Below, one piece after another: positions 10,295 to 13,320 of a stretch of 13,320 bases of DNA. The DNA lies in the NCBI GenBank assembly GCA_019677205.1, contig JAAMXY010001123.1:1-13320 (forward strand), read 5' to 3'. The notes under the pieces were generated by a model. That model saw only the letters and a list, made by a program, of their open reading frames with translations. It had not been told where the DNA came from and did not search any database. Both the position numbers and the translations under genes were made by a program. Origin of the DNA: Pinguiococcus pyrenoidosus (taxonomy: Eukaryota; Sar; Pinguiophyceae; Pinguiochrysidales; Pinguiochrysidaceae). Each line of letters opens with the position of its first letter. Position 1 is the first letter of the stretch.

Positions 10295-10426
10295 GCGCAA
10301 TATTCGCACTCGCATGCGCACATTATCACCTGGACGGAGCCGGACAAGGGCAACAACACCGAGCTGGCGCTCTCTTTTCAGGAGCCAGAGGACTGTCTCC
10401 AGGTCCGAGACCACATCCACAACTAG
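10295..10426 (+). pseudogene. Isolated exon relic of PP4 regulatory subunit 3 (SMEK) PH-like domain
   Basis: The + frame containing 10316 reads HIITWTEPDKGNNTELALSF, then QEPEDC, and later RDHIHN before a TAG at 10424. This matches the N-terminal PH/EVH1-like domain of SMEK/PP4R3, where plant and animal proteins carry a strand of the form DTxIxWxxP/E, the hallmark LALSFQE, a GC, then IWxxIC. Here Arg replaces the conserved Trp (QVRDHI), and the frame stops at once. The sequence before it, a pyrimidine run ending in gttcgtcag at 10294, looks like an intron acceptor. A DNA-level copy of an intron-exon border is therefore more likely than a retrocopied mRNA. No other SMEK exon is visible on either side. 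A working gene is unlikely. The family match is from memory. Confidence 0.6.
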
Positions 10427-10450
10427 GTTTATTTTATTCAACTTGAAAGA

Positions 10451-10592
10451 TCTCTTTCACGGTCGTAGCTCTTCACTCGTTCATGACTGCATAAACCAGA
10501 CATCGTCTTGCGCCGCTGATGACGACTCTCGCTGCTGATGTCTAGGGTCTTAAAACTTGGAGGCTCTCTTTCACGGGTAGCTCTTCACTCGT
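10451..10592 (+). repeat. Pair of 28-30 base direct repeats
   Basis: Copy 1 is 10451-10480 and copy 2 is 10565-10592, 114 bases apart. They start TCTCTTTCACGG and end TAGCTCTTCACTCGT. The only difference is two bases (TC) missing from copy 2. The repeats lie in the shared 3' region, which would place them in the 3' UTR of one or both convergent genes. Confidence 0.85.
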
Positions 10593-10640
10593 CTGTGAAG
10601 AAGAAGAAGAGAGGATGGGCTTTCGCCACCGCATCGCCCA

Positions 10641-11676
10641 CTATATAAGCTCAACCGACACCACAATTCCCGCCTTTGCCTCGGATTCGGCGTCATCGTC
10701 GGAGGCCTCCTTGGACGGCTCCTCAGGGTTGTGCGGCCGGTACTTCGCAAAGGGATGGTCGCCGTCTTCCGAAAGACGGTCGCAAGGGAAATACAGCACA
10801 AGAATCTGGCCAAGGAGCCAGAAGCACAAGGCCGAACTCATGCCGACGCCGTAGCCCACGTAGGAGTAGTCGAGGTCGCAGTCGGGATACAGCTTGCGCG
10901 TGTTGCCGCTCGAGGTGCCGGCGTGGACAGCGGCCGCAAAGGTTAGCACGACGAGAACGGCGTTGGTCACAATCGCCGTGGTCTTGAAGACGGTGGATCT
11001 GGTGTCAAAGAGGGGATACTATTTCTCTCTGTCAGCGGCGCAAAACGAGTCTTGGAGGCAAGGCCTTAGCAGAGAACCCTACCGGCTTCTCGTCAGAGTC
11101 GTCTCCGTTGCGGAACTTGAGGACCAAAGTCCTCGTCAGGAGCGCGAACCTGTACCGCAGCCGCTGTCTTAGGTGGAAGAGACAACGTGGCTCTACGAGG
11201 AGAAGACGCTTGACTCACATCGCGATGGTCAGGACTATGTTGACGAATGTGAGGCAGCCGGCCGCTAGGAAGTCTGCCTCGGCTTCAGCCATCGCTTCCG
11301 AGTCGTAGTCGTCAAAGGGGTCGCAATCGCCGTAGAAGTCGTCGTAGAAGTAGGAGCCGGCGGGCGTGTCCTCGCAGTACCAAAACGCAAAGTACGAGAA
11401 GAACTCGGTCTTCTTTGTGAACTCCTCCAAGTCGTACGCAAAATATTCTTCCACATCTACAATGATACACCAGCATGAGGGATGCTTCCTCTCTCTTTCT
11501 CTCTCTCCAAAGCACTACAGAGAAGCCCACTCACAGCAGCGGTCAAAGCGGCCCATCCACTCGAGGCCCTCTGTGGCGGGCGAGACCATCATGAAGTAGA
11601 AGATGAACTGCAGTACGACCATAAAGAGTAGGAGGCCCAGGCCGATCTTGCTGATATTTCCGGGGAGGACAAGCAT
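10641..11676 (-). CDS. Four-membrane-segment (claudin/tetraspanin-like topology) protein, four exons
   Basis: Exons 11676-11535, 11456-11219, 11167-11083 and 11018-10641 join through GT-AG introns of 78, 51 and 64 bases (donors GTGAGT, GTGAGT, GTAGGG). All are in frame and give 280 residues. The start ATG has A at -3. Membrane segments lie at about 12-31, 108-127, 166-188 and 206-232. Loop 1 (32-107) is large, aromatic and acidic, with Cys47, Cys75 and Cys92. Loop 2 (128-165) is basic (QRLRYRF), so cytosolic by the positive-inside rule. Loop 3 carries Cys202. The tail (233-280) is soluble and acidic. This in-out-in-out-in topology with a big cysteine-bearing first loop resembles claudin-fold and tetraspanin proteins, but neither the claudin W-GLW-C-C motif nor the tetraspanin CCG motif is present. 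Family unknown. It is likely a surface or endomembrane protein. Confidence 0.85.
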
Positions 11677-11725
11677 CCTTAGCGCTTAGGTACTTCACAG
11701 GCGAAGCGATTTTGCCAACAAACTC

Positions 11726-11759
11726 GACGCCGAGAGCGCAGGATTCAGGATTCGGCGTC
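11726..11759 (-). repeat. 8-bp inverted repeat in the putative 5' leader of the four-segment protein
   Basis: Arms gacgccga (11726-11733) and tcggcgtc (11752-11759) are perfect complements around an 18-base loop that includes a doubled aggattc. They lie 50-83 bases upstream of the ATG at 11676, so an mRNA hairpin or a protein-binding site is possible. This is inference only. Confidence 0.5.
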
Positions 11760-11814
11760 CCAGAGTCCCTAAGCTAACCACTCCGGCTATCCAGCTGGAT
11801 CCGGCCTATGGCGA

Positions 11815-12078
11815 CTACGAGGAAGCTTGAGTGGACGAATGAAAGGGCGCCTCTCTTATGAAAAGGCATGGTGAAATCCAGTAGCCAGTCGCATCTAGAA
11901 ACAAAAGATTGGTATCTTTAACCTGGCCATGTTCAGCGAAAAGTCCTGAGTTCCCGCTTGCATTCAAAAGCGGTACAGTGCCTGAGCACAGTGTAGTGAC
12001 GCACTTGTCCCGCATGTAGTAACCTGAGCCCATGTAGAACAGGAGCCTTTTTTCAGTGTCGGTCGCAGTATAACGCAA
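11815..12078 (-). CDS. Unassigned open frame, doubtful
   Basis: An open minus-strand frame with its first ATG about 16 codons in (near 12033), giving roughly 72 residues containing YMGSGYYMRDKCVTTLCSG. It has no motif I recognise and no flanking splice signals I trust. Codons are AT-richer in third position (ACT, GAA, TCA, TTG) than the real genes of the window, which suggests either a different origin or non-coding DNA. It lies upstream of the four-segment protein gene on the same strand, between that gene and the retroelement relic. Confidence 0.2.
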   Translation of the reverse strand: MRYTATDTEKRLLFYMGSGYYMRDKCVTTLCSGTVPLLNASGNSGLFAEHGQVKDTNLLFLDATGYWISPCLFIREAPFHSSTQASS

Positions 12079-12103
12079 GATCTCCTATAATACGAGCATT
12101 CTG

Positions 12104-12219
12104 TGAAGAGTAGTACCAAGTGGTACTCTCCAGTACCTCCCAGTACAGCGTGAGCTGAATGTGTGGACGATAGAGCGAGATCCTCTCCTCTCAACCATCA
12201 TCAGTAGTGTCTTCCTTCA
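12104..12219 (+). repeat. Possible short LTR remnant
   Basis: The segment starts TGAAG and ends CTTCA, the TG...CA form with short terminal inverted repeats expected of a long terminal repeat. It sits just before a primer-binding-site-like TGGTAGC and a gag-like reading frame. It also contains a 7-bp inverted repeat agtacca/tggtact (12112-12127). At 116 bases it would be very short, and no second LTR is visible in the window, so this is tentative. Confidence 0.25.
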
Positions 12220-12223
12220 TCTG

Positions 12224-12636
12224 TGGTAGCCCTTATTGACACGCTTCCTCTGCGCAAACATCCCCCTACAACATGAGCAAGGACTCGAGCAACTTCAAGA
12301 AGTATGACGGCAGCGATGTGACGTACTTTCGTGAGCGGGACAAGCTCGAAGCGCTGCCTAGCCCACAGCCAAGCAAGTGAGGAGAGGCGGCGGCACGCTT
12401 ATGTGGAACCCACATCAACCTTGAGCTCGTTCAGATAGCTCGATAAGCTGGACTTGAGATACTACTGAGACCGCCAAACACTACTCATCGATTAAGTTGG
12501 CCTAGGACACGTTGTTCCACGGCTCTGTGACGTACGCCATGAATGACGTGTACCAAGCGTAGGATCATCAGGCACGCTTCGCCTAGGCGGTGAAGGTCTG
12601 CCGATGTGTCCATGAACTGTCGGCGTACTAGCGGTT
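12224..12636 (+). mobile_element. Decayed Ty1/Copia-type retrotransposon: primer site and gag fragment
   Basis: TGGTAGC at 12224-12230 equals the first seven bases of the yeast Ty1 primer-binding site (initiator tRNA-Met). An ATG at 12273 opens a 35-codon frame with FKKYDGSDVTYFRERDKLEA, the start typical of Copia gag proteins (K-x-D-G-S-x-F-x-x-W/F). It ends at TGA 12378, but the same frame continues with a gag-like LCGTHINLELVQIAR. After a frame change, 12458-12631 reads TTETAK...LA-stop-DTLF, matching the gag motif TAKEAWDTL with Trp replaced by TAG. Four TAG codons (12503, 12560, 12584, 12629) and no TAA/TGA interrupt this frame. No protease, integrase or reverse transcriptase is visible. 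This is a dead fragment. Confidence 0.55.
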
Positions 12637-12926
12637 CTGTCGAGGACCGCGCCTTCCGCGCTTTGAGCGGCTTCAGCGGCGTCAGCGGCGTCAGCGGCCT
12701 GAGCGGCTTGAGCGGCTTGAGCGGCTTGAGCTGCTTGAGCTACCTTGTCGTATGGGAGATCCTCGTCAAGTACAATCGCCCTTCTTGTGGATCTCTTCTG
12801 GGATCTACGAGAACTGGCGATCGCTGGAGGAGACTTCCGCTTCTTCGAGGCCGCCGCGGATGAAGCTGCTGAAAATGCTTCGGCGGCCGCCGAGGCACTT
12901 TCAGCAGCTTCATTCTGCAGCCTCAC
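12492..12926 (-). CDS. Low-complexity basic/Ala-rich open frame, doubtful
   Basis: A minus-strand open frame of about 144 codons lacking an ATG at its start; its opening codon is GTG just after an in-frame TGA. It encodes, in order, an Ala/Glu-rich segment, a basic segment SKKRKSPP...RRSQKRSTRR that resembles a nuclear-localisation signal, an acidic LDEDLPYDK, then the Ala-Gln repeats. Much of its N-terminal half is produced by the 54-base palindrome and its C-terminal half by the 9-base repeat and by sequence antisense to the gag relic. A chance frame over repeats is therefore likely. A minus-strand exon entered through the ctgcag acceptor near 12915 is the alternative. Confidence 0.2.
   Translation of the reverse strand: MRLQNEAAESASAAAEAFSAASSAAASKKRKSPPAIASSRRSQKRSTRRAIVLDEDLPYDKVAQAAQAAQAAQAAQAADAADAAEAAQSAEGAVLDRTASTPTVHGHIGRPSPPRRSVPDDPTLGTRHSWRTSQSRGTTCPRPT
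12665..12740. repeat. 9-base tandem repeat, eight copies
   Basis: Unit gagcggctt with variants cagcggcgt, cagcggcct and gagctgctt, beginning at 12665 and repeating every 9 bases to 12736. Read on the minus strand it gives an Ala-Gln-Ala/Ala-Asp-Ala run; on the plus strand it gives Leu-Ser-Gly. The period is a multiple of three, but coding is unproven. Confidence 0.9.
12860..12913. repeat. 54-base near-perfect palindrome with no spacer
   Basis: Left arm 12860-12886 and right arm 12887-12913 are reverse complements at 25 of 27 positions and meet directly at the centre ggcggccgcc. The arms begin atgaagctgctg and end cagcagcttcat. The two mismatches are transitions. It could extrude as a cruciform in DNA or fold as a long hairpin if transcribed. 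Confidence 0.95.
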
Positions 12927-12934
12927 TACTCAAT

Positions 12935-13008
12935 CGGTCATCATGACTAAAAAGACGGGACTTTTTGACGCGTCAAGTGATCGGTCAGATGACCGATCAT
13001 CATGACCG
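12935..13008. repeat. Cluster of palindromes built on four CGGTCA half-sites
   Basis: CGGTCA occurs on the + strand at 12935-12940 and 12982-12987 and inverted (TGACCG) at 12990-12995 and 13003-13008. The inner pair forms a perfect 10-bp-arm palindrome, TGATCGGTCA and TGACCGATCA, around GA (12978-12999). A perfect 12-base palindrome TTGACGCGTCAA sits at 12965-12976. A small inverted repeat AAAAAG/CTTTTT lies at 12950-12966. TCATCATGAC is directly repeated at 12938 and 12997. Possible roles are a dimeric transcription-factor platform or the core of a foldback/MITE element. Confidence 0.85.
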
Positions 13009-13013
13009 AATGA

Positions 13014-13064
13014 GTTGTGCACTAGACGTGCGTCCCGTTCAAAAAAATTTTGAGCGCGCACAAC
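13014..13064. repeat. Nested inverted repeats
   Basis: Outer arms GTTGTGC (13014-13020) and GCACAAC (13058-13064) enclose an inner A/T-rich hairpin TCAAAA (13039-13044) and TTTTGA (13048-13053). It directly follows the CGGTCA palindrome cluster and may be part of the same element. Confidence 0.7.
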
Positions 13065-13320
13065 GGAGGTCTACTGTTCTGCTCAGTAGCCGTACTGTCT
13101 TTCTTGGTTGGCCACAACCATAGGTGACGACACGGAGATCAAGCTCTTCCTTGGTAAAAACTCCTTTGTCAGCCAGACCGTATCCTTCTCTTCGTCCTCG
13201 TTTTCATCGGTCCACATGGAGAGATCGCCTTCGCATCGGTGCACATTATCGAAAACGAGGAACGCCAAAAGGCCACGTCAACGCGGCGCCACAGTCTTTC
13301 GCGCCTCTCAAGCACAGTAT
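13065..13320. other. Window edge: two competing open frames, no clear gene
   Basis: On the + strand a frame is open from 13090 to the window end and contains GDDTEIKLFLGKNSFVSQ, but it has no early ATG. On the - strand an ATG at 13217 opens 44 codons, MWTDENEDEEKDTVWL and onward to a TGA near 13085, with an acidic start. Either could be a terminal piece of a gene lying mainly outside the window. I recognise neither. Confidence 0.3.

Larger units (their letters stand above)
10042..10640. other. Convergent intergenic region
   Basis: 599 bases between the stops of the seven-segment (+) and four-segment (-) membrane protein genes. Besides both 3' UTRs it holds the SMEK-like exon relic (10295-10426) and a pair of near-identical 28-30 base direct repeats. 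The remainder is pyrimidine-rich with no supportable ORF. Confidence 0.5.

Noticed and set aside
9616-10327. 12-base identity GCGCACATTATC at 9616 and 10316, exactly 700 bases apart
   Set aside because: Similarity does not extend beyond the 12 bases, so coincidence is the simplest reading.
10500-10545. Possible C/D snoRNA (CTGATGA and CTGA motifs)
   Set aside because: The C box lacks its purine, the motifs are only about 20 bases apart, and there is no terminal stem.
11700-11797. tRNA-like sequence on the minus strand (GCCGGAGTGGTTAG followed by CGAATCC)
   Set aside because: The A-box-like part is good, but the B-box-like part is about 15-20 bases too close, no acceptor stem pairs, and no T-arm closes.

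Overview
This is nuclear DNA from a eukaryote, most likely a unicellular alga or other protist. Several genes only read through when canonical GT-AG introns of about 50-330 bases are removed. All the introns I could place keep frame exactly, coding exons favour G/C in third positions, and there are no ribosome-binding-site or operon signatures. Splice sites are canonical, which argues against a typical dinoflagellate. I cannot name the species or the phylum from sequence alone.

Layout, left to right. (1) 2-1273, + strand: a Ser/Thr protein kinase with an acidic N-terminal extension. (2) 1274-2110: untranslated DNA with a TATA-like element near 1732. (3) 2111-3599, + strand: a six-exon gene for a 241-residue cysteine-rich protein. 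(4) 3600-3982: a short convergent intergenic stretch with a 16-base tandem repeat. (5) 3983-8340, - strand: a very large gene (three exons, about 1359 residues in my model) for a protein of no recognised family with a basic nuclear-localisation-like motif and acidic repeats. (6) 8341-8956: a divergent promoter region. (7) 8957-10041, + strand: a two-exon gene for a protein with about seven membrane segments. (8) 10042-10640: a convergent intergenic stretch holding an isolated exon-sized relic of the PP4 regulatory subunit 3 (SMEK) PH-like domain and a 30-base direct repeat. (9) 10641-11676, - strand: a four-exon gene for a four-membrane-segment protein with claudin/tetraspanin-like topology. 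(10) 11677-13320: gene-poor, repeat-rich DNA with a decayed Copia-type gag fragment, an eight-copy 9-base repeat, a 54-base near-perfect palindrome, and a cluster of smaller palindromes built on CGGTCA.

The genes do not form an obvious pathway. The most solid new material is the set of four spliced proteins with no recognised function (genes 3, 5, 7 and 9) and the palindrome-dense tail. I saw no defence system, CRISPR array, rRNA gene or convincing tRNA gene. Family statements come from memory and visual motif recognition. No search was run.
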